DNA of 64,000 nt, from the NCBI GenBank assembly GCA_963811805.1, contig CAWESU010000001.1:558001-622000 (forward strand). The letters are read 5' to 3'. The position numbers and the translations under genes are program-made. Position 1 is the stretch's first letter. Each line of letters starts with the position of its first letter. Origin of the DNA: DAHUXN01 sp963811805 (GTDB lineage Bacteria; Acidobacteriota; Terriglobia; Acidiferrales; UBA7541). Below, in pieces: positions 36,077 to 45,300 of this stretch. The notes below the pieces were generated by a model. It made no database searches, had not been told where the DNA came from, and was given only the letters and a program-made list of their open reading frames with translations.

Positions 36077-36850
36077 TCACTCCGCTTCCTGCAGTGTCCG
36101 CATGTGGGATTCGAGCGAGGCCACGTACTGCCGCTCCGCTTCCAGGTCTGACTGTAGCTTCTTCACCAGCATTTCCAGCCGCTGCACCTCAAACCGCAAC
36201 TTTTGAATCTCCGCTGAAGCCGCCGCCGGAGCGCCGGGCGCTGGATTCCCATTGGGACGCGTGGCAACAGGCCGCGGCGAAGCATACGCCGGGGCAGAAG
36301 GCGCGGGACGCTGGCTCGGTGCCGGAGGTATCGGCCGGGCTGGCGGTGCTGGCGCTCCCTCAGCCGGCATGGCAAAAATTCCTGAAAGCGCTGCCGCCGC
36401 AGGGCGTGCTTCCGCGCTCGCGGACGGCTCCTGCGCCTGCGGGATTGCCGGCTTGGGATGCAACAAATTTTTCACGCGCGCAATCAATTCCTGCGGCTGA
36501 AACGGCTTGCGAATCAGTTCATCGGCCTTCGCGGCGATCGCTTTTTCCGCCACCGTGCGATCCACCACGCCGGACATCAAAATCACCGGCGTGCTGGCTA
36601 GATTGGCGTCCTTCTTGATGAACTGGCAGACTTCGTACCCGTCTTTGCCCGGCATGATCACGTCGGTGATCACCGCATCGGGAGTCTTTTCGCTGAACTG
36701 CTCCATGGCCGACGCCGCATCGTGGCAGGTGATCACGTTGATTGACTCGCGCCGGAACGCGATCTTGATCACTTCGCGCATCGTCGCGCTGTCATCGATG
36801 AAGTAAACCGTGGGAATTTTTTCCGCAACCGTTTCAGGCGTTTCGCTCAT
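36077..36850 (-). CDS. Response regulator with C-terminal coiled coil
   Basis: A 257-aa protein. An intact receiver occupies about residues 10-130 (VYFIDDSATMRE, phospho-acceptor in VITDVIMPGKDG, Lys in LIRKPFQP). A long Pro/Ala-rich linker (about 135-205) follows. A C-terminal coiled coil (EIQKLRFEVQRLEMLVKKLQ) ends the protein. The output is presumably a protein contact made through the coil. It is the last gene of the minus-strand chemosensory operon and overlaps the preceding gene by ATGA. Confidence 0.85.
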   Translation of the reverse strand: MSETPETVAEKIPTVYFIDDSATMREVIKIAFRRESINVITCHDAASAMEQFSEKTPDAVITDVIMPGKDGYEVCQFIKKDANLASTPVILMSGVVDRTVAEKAIAAKADELIRKPFQPQELIARVKNLLHPKPAIPQAQEPSASAEARPAAAALSGIFAMPAEGAPAPPARPIPPAPSQRPAPSAPAYASPRPVATRPNGNPAPGAPAAASAEIQKLRFEVQRLEMLVKKLQSDLEAERQYVASLESHMRTLQEAE

Positions 36851-37692
36851 GGCCGCTCCAATTCGATTTTATTGGGGCCGCTGTCTGATGCACTCTCGCT
36901 TTCCGCTCCCGATGCTTCGTCGCCGCCGTCATTCGACTCCGCTTCGTGCGCCGCTTCGTCCAGCTCGCGCATCGCGTCGAGCATCAGGTCCGTCGCCGAA
37001 CGCAGCACGGTGTGCTGGGTGGAGGTGGTGCCGTACACAAATTTGTAAACCCCTCGGCCCGCGCCTTCGCAAGACTTTAGAATATGAATCACCGCTTCAT
37101 CGCCGAAAAGCAACCCGCACTCAGCGTGCGACAGCTCGCCGCCGTCGAAGTAAATCACGCCGTCCGTGTCTCCCGAGTTGATGTTCAGCGCGCCGGTCTG
37201 CCGCGCCTGATTCAGCATTTGAATCACGCCGGGCAAATCCATCCGCGACAGGTCGCCCGTCAGCGTGGCCATCGAGCTCGGCACCATCTGCGTCGGCTGA
37301 AAACCCTCCTGGCGGCTCACCAGGAACGCGCGTACATGCGCGGCAATGTCGTCCGGCGCGCGCCGCCGGTCCACGTAATCGTCGCAGCCACAGCGAAACG
37401 CCTCCATCAGCGCCTGGTCTCCGCCATTGCCCACCGCGATGATCGGAATCGCCGCGGTTTTCGCGTCCGCGCGCAGAATCGGCGCAATCTCGTAAGCGCT
37501 CATCTCCCGCAGATTCGTTGCGCAGAGCACCGCCGCCGGCCGGTTCCATTCGAGCATAGTCAACGCGTACGCCGCCTGCGAACTCGTAATCACGTCGAAG
37601 CCTTCCGTCTTCAGCGCATCGCTGAGCTTTTTCGAGAAATATACGTTGCTGTCGATCAGCAAAATCCTCGGCTGCGCTGCGGCCATGTTCAT
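36847..37692 (-). CDS. Pseudo-receiver fused to a DUF4388 (PATAN-like) domain
   Basis: A 281-aa protein. The N-terminal receiver fold (about 8-125) has lost its phospho-acceptor: the beta-3 segment is VLCATNLREMSAYE, with Ala where Asp is expected. The lysine region reads YVDRRRAPDD. The C-terminal part (about 145-250: MATLTGDLSRMDLPGVIQML, GALNINSG, GVIYFDGGELSHAE) is a DUF4388 domain, found in many gliding and chemosensory regulators. It is coupled by ATGA overlaps to genes on both sides. Confidence 0.85.
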   Translation of the reverse strand: MNMAAAQPRILLIDSNVYFSKKLSDALKTEGFDVITSSQAAYALTMLEWNRPAAVLCATNLREMSAYEIAPILRADAKTAAIPIIAVGNGGDQALMEAFRCGCDDYVDRRRAPDDIAAHVRAFLVSRQEGFQPTQMVPSSMATLTGDLSRMDLPGVIQMLNQARQTGALNINSGDTDGVIYFDGGELSHAECGLLFGDEAVIHILKSCEGAGRGVYKFVYGTTSTQHTVLRSATDLMLDAMRELDEAAHEAESNDGGDEASGAESESASDSGPNKIELERP

Positions 37693-38177
37693 GACGCAGG
37701 CTCCGCCGCGGGAATCTCCAGCGCCACACGCCGCTCCTGAATCAACTTGCTCAAATCGACGACCTCAATCTCCTCCCCGCCAACGGGAATCAAACTACTG
37801 ACGAATGCCGGCCGCGGGCCCGTCTGCGGATCCACCGGACCCAACGGCAGCACCGATTCCGCCGACGCCAGCTCGCATTCACCGGCCACCGGAATCGCGC
37901 ACCAGTCACGCAACCCGCGCTCCTGCCACTCCGCGATCAGGTAAAAGCGCCCGGTGGCGGGCGCCTCTTCGTTGAATAACTTGCCGACGTCGCACACCGG
38001 CACCACGCGGTTGCGGCGCACAAGCACGCCCGCAATCCACGGCGTCCGGTGCGGAAAGTTCTGCAGCTTTTCAAAAGCCGTCAGCTCGATCACCGAGTCC
38101 GCTGCAAAAGCAATGCGCCGGCGGCCTAGCGGCACCAGCACGAACGACCTGGTCGGCGCTTCCACCGCGATGTTCAT
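37689..38177 (-). CDS. cheW: CheW-like adaptor (first cluster, copy 1)
   Basis: A 162-aa CheW-domain protein (SFVLVPLGRRRIAFAADSVI, then WIAGVLVRRNRVVPVCDVGK and EIEVVDLSKLI). CheW joins CheA kinase to receptors. The fit to the family is good in the second half and weaker at the N-terminus. Its start overlaps the next CheW gene by ATGA. Two tandem CheW genes here plus one at 45301-45879 suggest separate receptor couplings or array architectures. Confidence 0.82.
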   Translation of the reverse strand: MNIAVEAPTRSFVLVPLGRRRIAFAADSVIELTAFEKLQNFPHRTPWIAGVLVRRNRVVPVCDVGKLFNEEAPATGRFYLIAEWQERGLRDWCAIPVAGECELASAESVLPLGPVDPQTGPRPAFVSSLIPVGGEEIEVVDLSKLIQERRVALEIPAAEPAS

Positions 38178-38737
38178 TGCGCTTGCTCCGCCGACGCCTG
38201 ATTTGTCGCCTCGGCCGCGACCGTTGCGGCAACGTCAGGTTCCGCGGCCGCTGCTGCTGTGTCCAACTGCGCGAGTTCCTGCGCCGTCAAAAATCCCGAC
38301 GGATTCACCACCGGAACCACGCTGTCCGCAACCAGCGTGATTCCGCGATACCACGAGCGCTCCGGCCCCGAAAATCCGGGCGGCAGCGCCATCAGAAACG
38401 TCATCGTCTCCATGCGATCGATCGAATCCACCAGAACGGCAATGCGATAATTTCGCAGTACCACCACCTGCGCCGGGCGTGACGTGGGCAGCCCAAAGTG
38501 CACGCAGCCGTTGACCACGTGAAAAAATTTCCGCCCGCGGCGCAACCGATGCCGCACTTTCGCGATACCCGCCGGCGCAACTTCGGTCGCCGCCGCCGAG
38601 ATGCTGTCCGTCGTGCGAATCTCCTGAATCGCGTTCGCATTGATCGCAAACGCCTGCCCCGCGATGGAAAAAAGGATCACCGGCTCGCTGCGGGAAGAGC
38701 GGCGGCCCTGTCGCGGTTCGCTTGGCGCGATTTTCAT
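38174..38737 (-). CDS. CheW-like adaptor (first cluster, copy 2)
   Basis: A 187-aa CheW-domain protein (VILFSIAGQAFAINANAIQE followed by KFFHVVNGCVHFGLP and AVLVDSIDRMETM). The usual RG motif of CheW that contacts receptors is replaced by NGCVHFGLP, so it may be a diverged adaptor. The C-terminal tail of about 35 residues is Ala-rich and low in complexity. It overlaps cheB and the next cheW by ATGA. Confidence 0.78.
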   Translation of the reverse strand: MKIAPSEPRQGRRSSRSEPVILFSIAGQAFAINANAIQEIRTTDSISAAATEVAPAGIAKVRHRLRRGRKFFHVVNGCVHFGLPTSRPAQVVVLRNYRIAVLVDSIDRMETMTFLMALPPGFSGPERSWYRGITLVADSVVPVVNPSGFLTAQELAQLDTAAAAAEPDVAATVAAEATNQASAEQAQ

Positions 38738-39849
38738 GGCAGCACGGCCTGTGCCGCGCTGGCCAGTTGCCGAGCGCGTTTTTCAATCGCCGCCGCGATT
38801 TGCTCCAGCGGAAGCACCTGCGATACAAACCCGCTCTTGATCACTTCCGCGGGCATTCCGAAAATCACCGACGTCGCCTCGTCCTGTACCAACACTGTGC
38901 CGGCGGCGGAATAAATCGCTTGCGCGCCGCGCGAACCGTCGTTGCCCATGCCCGTCAGCACCACGCCGGTGGCCAACGGCCCTGCCCACGCCGCCGCCGT
39001 TTCCATCGCCACGTCCGCGCATGGACGGTACCCGGAAATTCGCGCACCGCTGTCGAGCACGATGCGTCCCTTCGGCGAAATGCGCAGGTGGTGCGAACCC
39101 GGGCACACGTAGAAAATGCCGGGCGCCAGCGCCTCATTCGCCACCGCTTCTTTCACTGCCATCTCCGTCGCGTTGGCCAGTTGGATCGCGTACTGGCTCG
39201 TAAAACTCGCGGGCATGTGTTGCACCAGCACCACCGCCGCGGGAAGATCCTTTGGCAAACCCGGCGCCAGGCGCATCACCGCCGCCGGCCCGCCCGTGGA
39301 AGCGGCAATCACCACCACCGGGAATCGGCTGCCCTCCGCAACAGTCGATCCGGTGCGCTCCGTCGCTGCACTCGGCGCTGTCGACCGATGCGCCGCGTCA
39401 GCGGCTGTCTTCGGCCGCGCCGCCGTGCGCACCACGTGAACTTTCGCCGCCATTTTCAGCTTGCGATTCAAGTCCGCGCCCACCGAATTCATATCCAGAT
39501 CGATGCCGCTCGAGGGCTTGGAAATAAAATCAATCGCGCCCAGCTCCAACGCCACAAGCGTGCTGGCCGCGCCCTCGCGCGTCTCCGAACTGACGATCAC
39601 AATCGGCCTCGGACTCTGCGACATGATCTGTTCGGTCGCCTGCAAACCGTCCAGATGCGGCATGTTGATGTCCATGGTGATCACGTCGGGCTTGAGCGCT
39701 TGCGCCATCGCCACCGCTTCGTTTCCGTCTTTCGCTTGCCCGACGACTTCCATCTGCGGATCGCCGCTCACGATTCCGTGCAGCACTTTGCGCATGAACG
39801 ACGAATCGTCCACCAGCAGCACGCGAATTTTCTTGGCCGCTGCGTTCAT
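38734..39849 (-). CDS. cheB: Chemotaxis methylesterase/deamidase CheB (first cluster)
   Basis: A 371-aa CheB. The receiver (about 5-125: VLLVDDSSFMRKVL, phospho-acceptor in VITMDINMPHLDG) is followed by a linker of about 50 residues. The esterase domain carries the catalytic Ser in AASTGGP, His in VLVQHMP and Asp in GMGNDGSRGA. It removes methyl groups from receptors added by CheR. It lies 3 nt after cheA. Confidence 0.95.
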   Translation of the reverse strand: MNAAAKKIRVLLVDDSSFMRKVLHGIVSGDPQMEVVGQAKDGNEAVAMAQALKPDVITMDINMPHLDGLQATEQIMSQSPRPIVIVSSETREGAASTLVALELGAIDFISKPSSGIDLDMNSVGADLNRKLKMAAKVHVVRTAARPKTAADAAHRSTAPSAATERTGSTVAEGSRFPVVVIAASTGGPAAVMRLAPGLPKDLPAAVVLVQHMPASFTSQYAIQLANATEMAVKEAVANEALAPGIFYVCPGSHHLRISPKGRIVLDSGARISGYRPCADVAMETAAAWAGPLATGVVLTGMGNDGSRGAQAIYSAAGTVLVQDEATSVIFGMPAEVIKSGFVSQVLPLEQIAAAIEKRARQLASAAQAVLP

Positions 39850-39852
39850 GGT

Positions 39853-42852
39853 TCAGCTCACAGGCACGGGCCGCCGGCGCTGCCCCGCCCTCTCCACTCC
39901 CAGAATTGACGCCACCGCCGCCAGTAACTGTTCCTCTTGCACCGGCTTGGTGAGGAACGCCACCGCGCCTTCTTTCAACGCGCGTTCGCGATGTTTCGCC
40001 CCGGCGCGTGAAGTAACCACCATCGTCGGAATGCGGCGCGTCTCTGGGTTCTGCCGCAGATGCGCCATCAGCTCATATCCGTTCATGCGCGGCATTTCCA
40101 GGTCGGTGATGATCAAATGCGCGCCCGATTGCGCCACCAGCTCCGTCGCTTCCAATCCGTCGGACGCCAGCAACACGTGATACCCGGCCTTCTCCAGCAT
40201 CCTGCCGACGAATTTGCGCACGCTGATCGAGTCGTCCACCACGATCACTGCGCGCTCCGCCTGAATTTCGTCAATCGCCTCCGTGGGGATGCTGCCCGCC
40301 GCAACCGCCGCCGCTCCCGGCGCAAACACGCGCGCCGCCGCCGCCGTCGCATTGATCGAAGCGTGCTCGGAGAGCTCCTGCGCCACCAGGCGGTGCAAAT
40401 CGATGGCAAGGATCAAGCTTCCGTCCGGAGCAATCGTCGCGCCGGGGAAGAGCTTGATGTTGCGCAGGAATCCGCCCAAATTCTTGATGACCACTTCGTC
40501 TTTTCGCAGCACTTCGTCGACCACCAGGCCTACGCGCCGGCCTGCGACCTTGACGATGACCATCCGGAAGTAGCCGTTCACCGTTTCCAGCAGCGGAAGG
40601 CTCAACCGCGCGTCCATGCGCACCACGTCGATAATTTCGTCGCGAACTTTCGTCAGCAGCTTGCCGCCGACGTCCTCGATCTCCTCCGGACGCAAGCGCC
40701 GGATCTCCTCGATAAAGCCGAGTGGCAAGGCAAAGAGTGTTGCGCCGCAGCGCACGAAGAGCGCCTGCGAAATGATCAGCGTCAGCGGAACCTTCAGCGT
40801 GAAACACGAGCCTTGCCCCACGTCGCTGCGTATTTCCACTTCGCCGTTCAGCGCATCGAGGTTCGCTTTCACCACATCCAGGCCCACACCGCGACCGGCC
40901 AGCTCTGTCTTTTCGTGCGCTGTGGAGAATCCTGGCAAGAACAGTAGATTGCGCAGCTCGCGCTCGTTCATCTGCCGCGCCTGCTCGGCCGAAACGAATC
41001 CGGATTCGATCGCGCGCGCGCGAATCTTTTCCGAATCGATGCCGCAGCCGTCGTCTTCCACTTCGATGAAAATGTGATTGCCGCGGTGATAGGCGCGGAC
41101 CGCGATGTGCCCTCGCGGATTCTTGCCCTGCTGTGCGCGCGCTTCCGGTGTTTCCAGGCCGTGCGCAACGGCGTTGCGCACAATGTGAATCAGCGGATCG
41201 GAAATCTGCTGGATGATGTTGTTATCCAGTTCGGTGGAGGCGCCGTCCAGAGCGAAATCGACTTCTCTTCCGGAAATCTTCGCCGCATCGCGCACCGTGC
41301 GCGACAGCCGCGTGTACAGATTTCCGATGGGCACCATGCGCGCCTGCGTGATCTGGTCCTGCAGGTGATGCGCCAGCTTCGTGAATTCATCGATGTCCGC
41401 GTCCACGCGGCCCATGAACCCGCCCAGCTGCGCCAGCACCTCGTTCACGTCCGCGGAGATTTCGACCAGCGAACGCGAAAGTATGCTGAAGTCATCGTAC
41501 CGGTCCATCTCCAGCTCGCTGAATTCACTGAACGGGTCGTGGCGCCCGTCGGCCGGCGGCGCAGGAGCGAAGCGTTGCGGGCCCGCGTTGGCCGACGGCG
41601 ACGTGAATTGCTGGCCAATCCAGCTGAATTCGTACTTGTCCTGGAATCCGGAAATCTTTTCGCCCAGTCGCGATTTCGAGAAATTCAAAATCTCGACCAG
41701 CTTTTCCAGCTCCGCCAGACGCCCGATCATGCGCGTACGGTTGATCACCAACTCGCCGACCGCGTTCATCATTTTGTCCAAACGCTCCAGCGAAATGCGT
41801 ACGGAATGCAACTGTGGCGCGTTGGAGTGCGCAGCCTTCGGCGTCGCAGCGAGCACGCCATCGCTGTGCGTGGAGACAGGCGGATGCACCAGGCCCGCGC
41901 CTTCCGCCGCAGCCTGAATCATGGCGCTCTCGACCGATTCGGCCGCCATGGCTATGACCGTTTCGTCGGGCAGGAATTCCGCAACGCGCGAAAGCAGCAT
42001 ATCGACCGCCGTGCGCGCGTCGGCTTCGCTCGGCCATTCGTGGTGGAGAAACTTCCTCAGAATGTCCGCCGATTCCAGGCACAGGTCGGTGAGTTCCGCG
42101 CTCGGAGCCAGAATGCCGTCGCGAATTTGGCCCACCAGGTCCTCGACGCGATGCGCAATCGCGGCGATCCGATGCAAGCCAACTTGCGCCGCCGATCCCT
42201 TCACCGTATGCATCGCGCGGAACAGCCGGTTCACGTCCTCGGGGTTGAAATTCGTTTCGAGAGCCAGCAGGCACTCCGTCACCGCCTGCAGATGCTCTTC
42301 CGCCTCCGGAACGAAGAATTGCAGCACCTCGTCCGCCACGTTGTCATCGAGCGGCAACCGGTCGTAATACGAAGCTGCTTCTTGCGGCGGATGCTGCGAC
42401 GATCCTTCCTCACTTACGGCATAGGTCGCGGCCGCGTCAGCCGGTGCTGCTGACCCGGTCGGAGGAAATGCGAATGCGTACCTTTGCTTGAAAGCTTGAA
42501 TGTCCGACGCTACTTCCGTCGCCGAATCGCTGATTTCCAGCAGGTCGAACTCCAGGACCGAGATCGCGTCCGACAGAAATTCCGTTAGCGGCGCGATCGT
42601 GTCGGAGTTGAGCGGCGCGTTGCGCGTGTACTGGAAAATATGCGCCAGTTTGCCGGAAATTTCCGAGAACAGCGGGAATCCGTAAGTCGCTGAAGTGCCG
42701 GAGAGCGTGTGCGCTGCAATGTACAGCCGCTCCAGATCTTCCGGATTTGGCTGCGGCTCCTGAAGAATGCTCGCGTACTCGCGCAGAAATTGCAGATGTT
42801 CCGACGCTTCCTGCAGAAAGAGTTCGATCGCGCCTTTGCCCAGCTCGCTCAC
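39853..42852 (-). CDS. cheA: Hybrid chemotaxis kinase CheA with two Hpt domains and a receiver
   Basis: A 999-aa kinase. Hpt1 (His48, AAHTLSGTSATYG) lacks the usual Lys after the histidine. Hpt2 (His215, AMHTVKGSAAQVG) is canonical. The dimerisation/HATPase region follows (LDKMMNAVGELVINRTRMIG, HIVRNAVAHGLETP, DDGCGIDSEKI, GRGVGLDVVKANL). A CheW-like domain lies at about 715-850. A C-terminal receiver is at about 870-990 (VIVVDDSISVRKFV, ITDLEMPRMNG, FLTKPVQ). The architecture resembles ChpA/FrzE-type kinases of twitching and gliding systems, not flagellar CheA. Confidence 0.95.
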   Translation of the reverse strand: MSELGKGAIELFLQEASEHLQFLREYASILQEPQPNPEDLERLYIAAHTLSGTSATYGFPLFSEISGKLAHIFQYTRNAPLNSDTIAPLTEFLSDAISVLEFDLLEISDSATEVASDIQAFKQRYAFAFPPTGSAAPADAAATYAVSEEGSSQHPPQEAASYYDRLPLDDNVADEVLQFFVPEAEEHLQAVTECLLALETNFNPEDVNRLFRAMHTVKGSAAQVGLHRIAAIAHRVEDLVGQIRDGILAPSAELTDLCLESADILRKFLHHEWPSEADARTAVDMLLSRVAEFLPDETVIAMAAESVESAMIQAAAEGAGLVHPPVSTHSDGVLAATPKAAHSNAPQLHSVRISLERLDKMMNAVGELVINRTRMIGRLAELEKLVEILNFSKSRLGEKISGFQDKYEFSWIGQQFTSPSANAGPQRFAPAPPADGRHDPFSEFSELEMDRYDDFSILSRSLVEISADVNEVLAQLGGFMGRVDADIDEFTKLAHHLQDQITQARMVPIGNLYTRLSRTVRDAAKISGREVDFALDGASTELDNNIIQQISDPLIHIVRNAVAHGLETPEARAQQGKNPRGHIAVRAYHRGNHIFIEVEDDGCGIDSEKIRARAIESGFVSAEQARQMNERELRNLLFLPGFSTAHEKTELAGRGVGLDVVKANLDALNGEVEIRSDVGQGSCFTLKVPLTLIISQALFVRCGATLFALPLGFIEEIRRLRPEEIEDVGGKLLTKVRDEIIDVVRMDARLSLPLLETVNGYFRMVIVKVAGRRVGLVVDEVLRKDEVVIKNLGGFLRNIKLFPGATIAPDGSLILAIDLHRLVAQELSEHASINATAAAARVFAPGAAAVAAGSIPTEAIDEIQAERAVIVVDDSISVRKFVGRMLEKAGYHVLLASDGLEATELVAQSGAHLIITDLEMPRMNGYELMAHLRQNPETRRIPTMVVTSRAGAKHRERALKEGAVAFLTKPVQEEQLLAAVASILGVERAGQRRRPVPVS

Positions 42853-43727
42853 AACGCACCTTCAACCAGCGCCGCGCCACGATAAATCATTTCGCCCGCC
42901 GGTTTGCGATAGAGAATACAGTCCCCGCACACCACCGACTCGAATTTCACCGGAACGTTGGAAACCGATTCCGAATGGCCCAGGAACAAGTACCCGCCCG
43001 GCTCCAGATATTCGTAGAAGTGCTGGATCAGGGAATTCCTCCGCGCCTCCGAGAAATAAATCATGACGTTCATGCAGAAAATACAGTCCAGGCGTCCCAG
43101 ATAGACCGCCTGCGCGAGATTCATCGGCGCGAACGAAACCATGCGCCGAATGCGCGGCTTGATCTCGTGCTCATTTCCCGACGCCGAAAAGTAAGCGTCC
43201 AGTTGCCGTGGCGAAAGATGCCCCAGGCTTCGCCGGTGATACGCGCCTTGCTGCGCGTTTTTCAAGGCGTTCTTGCTGATATCTGTCGCCAGGATCTCCA
43301 CGTTCCACGCTTCGGAAAACATCAGCGCATCCGCCACGGAAATGGCGATCGAATACGGCTCTTCTCCCGTGGCGCACCCAGCGCTCCAGATGCGCAAAGA
43401 CCGGGGATTCTCCCAGAATTTTTTCATGTGCAATTCGGGCAAGACTTTTCTCTGAAAGGCTTCGAACACTGCGGGATAACGAAAAAACGAAGTTTCCTGC
43501 GTCAGCAGGCGCTCCACCATCGCGTCGTATTCCACGTTCGACGCGTGCAATTTGCGCAGCAAATCCGTCCCGTTCGCCAGATGCTTCGCCGCCATATGCT
43601 CGCGAATACGCGTAGAAAAGAATCGCTCGCGCGACGCATCGAACAATATGCCCGACCGCCGCTCGATGAGTGTGCGAATCTCGTCGAGCTCGTATTCTGT
43701 AATCGAAACGGCTACAAGATGTTTCAT
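42849..43727 (-). CDS. cheR: Chemotaxis methyltransferase CheR (first cluster)
   Basis: A 292-aa SAM-dependent enzyme that methylates receptor glutamates. An N-terminal helical domain is followed by the SAM-binding motif IWSAGCATGEEPYSIAI and IEILATDISKNAL-like segment (VEILATDISKNALKNA). FCMNVMIYF and GYLFLGHSESV complete the family pattern. There is no C-terminal TPR or pentapeptide-binding extension visible. It overlaps cheA by ATGA. Confidence 0.95.
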   Translation of the reverse strand: MKHLVAVSITEYELDEIRTLIERRSGILFDASRERFFSTRIREHMAAKHLANGTDLLRKLHASNVEYDAMVERLLTQETSFFRYPAVFEAFQRKVLPELHMKKFWENPRSLRIWSAGCATGEEPYSIAISVADALMFSEAWNVEILATDISKNALKNAQQGAYHRRSLGHLSPRQLDAYFSASGNEHEIKPRIRRMVSFAPMNLAQAVYLGRLDCIFCMNVMIYFSEARRNSLIQHFYEYLEPGGYLFLGHSESVSNVPVKFESVVCGDCILYRKPAGEMIYRGAALVEGAL

Positions 43728-43761
43728 TTTCCGCCCGCGTCAGTGCGTGACGATCGCTTCT

Positions 43762-45216
43762 TTACCGGCGTGCGCCCATCGGCACCGGTTCGGGCCGCGA
43801 TTCTTCCGCCGCCGCGGCGTCTGAACCGTTTTTCAAACCTGAGCGGAACTGTGCGAGAGCCTCATTCAACTGTTCAGACAGCTTGACCATGTCGCCGACC
43901 GTTGCCACGGTTTGCCGCGCGCCCTGCGAAGTCTGACGCGTGATGCCGGAAATAATCTGCATCGCGTTGGCCACGCCTTCCGTGCCGCGCACCTGCTGCT
44001 TCGAGGCCAGGGAGATTTCCTGCACGAGTTCGGCCGACTGCCGCACCACGCTGGAGATCGCTTCCAGCGCTTTTCCGGCCTGATCCGCCAGGCTGGCGCC
44101 GACTTCCACTTCCTTCGTGCCTTCTTCCATCACCACCACCGCTTCGTTCGTCTCGGCCTGAATCGCCTTGATAAGTGCCGCAATGTCTTTCGTCGCGCTG
44201 CGTGAGTGCTCGGCGAGTTTGCGAACCTCGTCTGCGACCACCGCGAATCCGCGTCCCGCCTCGCCCGCGCGCGCCGCTTCGATCGCCGCGTTCAGCGCCA
44301 GCAGGTTGGTCTGTTCCGTGATGTCGTTGATCACGTTGATGATTTCCGAAATTTCCAGTGACCGGTCGCCCAGCGATTTGATCTTTTTCGCGGTCGCTTG
44401 CACCGACGCGCGAATGCGCTGCATTCCTTCCAGCGTGTCGCGCACGGCGCGGTTGCCCTGTTCGGCGGCGTCCAGCGCGCGTCGCGCGGCTTCCGCGCTC
44501 GCTTCCGCGTTGTTCGACACCTGCTTCATCGACACCGTCAGCTCTTCCACGGCCGACGAAGTATTGGTGATTTCCTGGTCCTGCTGGGTCGCGCCAGTGG
44601 TCATTTCGTCGGCGGCAAACAGGATGTGGCTGGCGCTGTTGTTGACGTCAATCGCCGCCTTGCGCACCCGCTCGATAACTTTGGTAAAGTTGTCGAGCAT
44701 CAAGTTCACCGAGTCGGTCACGTTGCCCAACGCATCATTGGTAACTCTGCCGCGCATCGTCAAATCGCCGCGCGACACCTGATTGATCAGGTTCAGCAGG
44801 TCCGTGATGCTGCGCTGCAGCGATTCCGACGCTTCCTGGCTCACCGACGAGCGCGCCACTTTCGCCGCGCTGCGATTCAAATTCTCGGCGATCAGCCCGA
44901 ATTCGTCCGTCGACGTGATTTCCGCTTTCGCGCGCGCGTCGCCGGCGGCAAGCTTCTCCGAAAAACTGGCGAGCTCGGTGAGCGGCGCAATTACGCGCTT
45001 CGGAAGCAGAATCACGTGCAGCAGAAACGTCGCAATCAACAGCCCCGCGGCACAGAGCAGGCTGGACGACGCTCCGCTCGGCAGCGCCCCAAAATTGGCG
45101 AGCGATTCTCCGTTCGCCAAAGCGCCGGCGTGGAACGCGAAGCCCAGGACTCCCCCGAGCGCGGCCACATCCCACAAAATCAAGGTCCAGATGGTCGAGC
45201 TAAGACGCGATTTCAT
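43762..45216 (-). CDS. Methyl-accepting chemotaxis protein (first cluster)
   Basis: About 484 aa. Two hydrophobic segments (about 8-30 and 45-65) enclose only a very short periplasmic loop. HAMP (about 66-120) and a second HAMP-like helix region follow. The signalling hairpin has its tip at INDITEQTNLLALNAAIEAA and continues RAGEAGRGFAVVADEVRKLA. With almost no periplasmic domain, it probably senses membrane state, a cytoplasmic cue or a partner protein. The start at 45216 (MKSRLSST) follows a GGAGG ribosome-binding site; an in-frame start at 45252 is less likely. Confidence 0.92.
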   Translation of the reverse strand: MKSRLSSTIWTLILWDVAALGGVLGFAFHAGALANGESLANFGALPSGASSSLLCAAGLLIATFLLHVILLPKRVIAPLTELASFSEKLAAGDARAKAEITSTDEFGLIAENLNRSAAKVARSSVSQEASESLQRSITDLLNLINQVSRGDLTMRGRVTNDALGNVTDSVNLMLDNFTKVIERVRKAAIDVNNSASHILFAADEMTTGATQQDQEITNTSSAVEELTVSMKQVSNNAEASAEAARRALDAAEQGNRAVRDTLEGMQRIRASVQATAKKIKSLGDRSLEISEIINVINDITEQTNLLALNAAIEAARAGEAGRGFAVVADEVRKLAEHSRSATKDIAALIKAIQAETNEAVVVMEEGTKEVEVGASLADQAGKALEAISSVVRQSAELVQEISLASKQQVRGTEGVANAMQIISGITRQTSQGARQTVATVGDMVKLSEQLNEALAQFRSGLKNGSDAAAAEESRPEPVPMGARR

Positions 45217-45300
45217 AACATCCTCCAAAATCAAAACTCGGAATGGCCGCACCCACAGCGGCGTTGTTCACCACGATGATTCCTTCTTGCAAATTCAAAT

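Noticed and set aside
41074..42453. 459-codon plus-strand open frame opposite cheA
   Set aside because: It is an antisense shadow with Arg/Gln/His-rich composition; the cheA motifs are on the minus strand.
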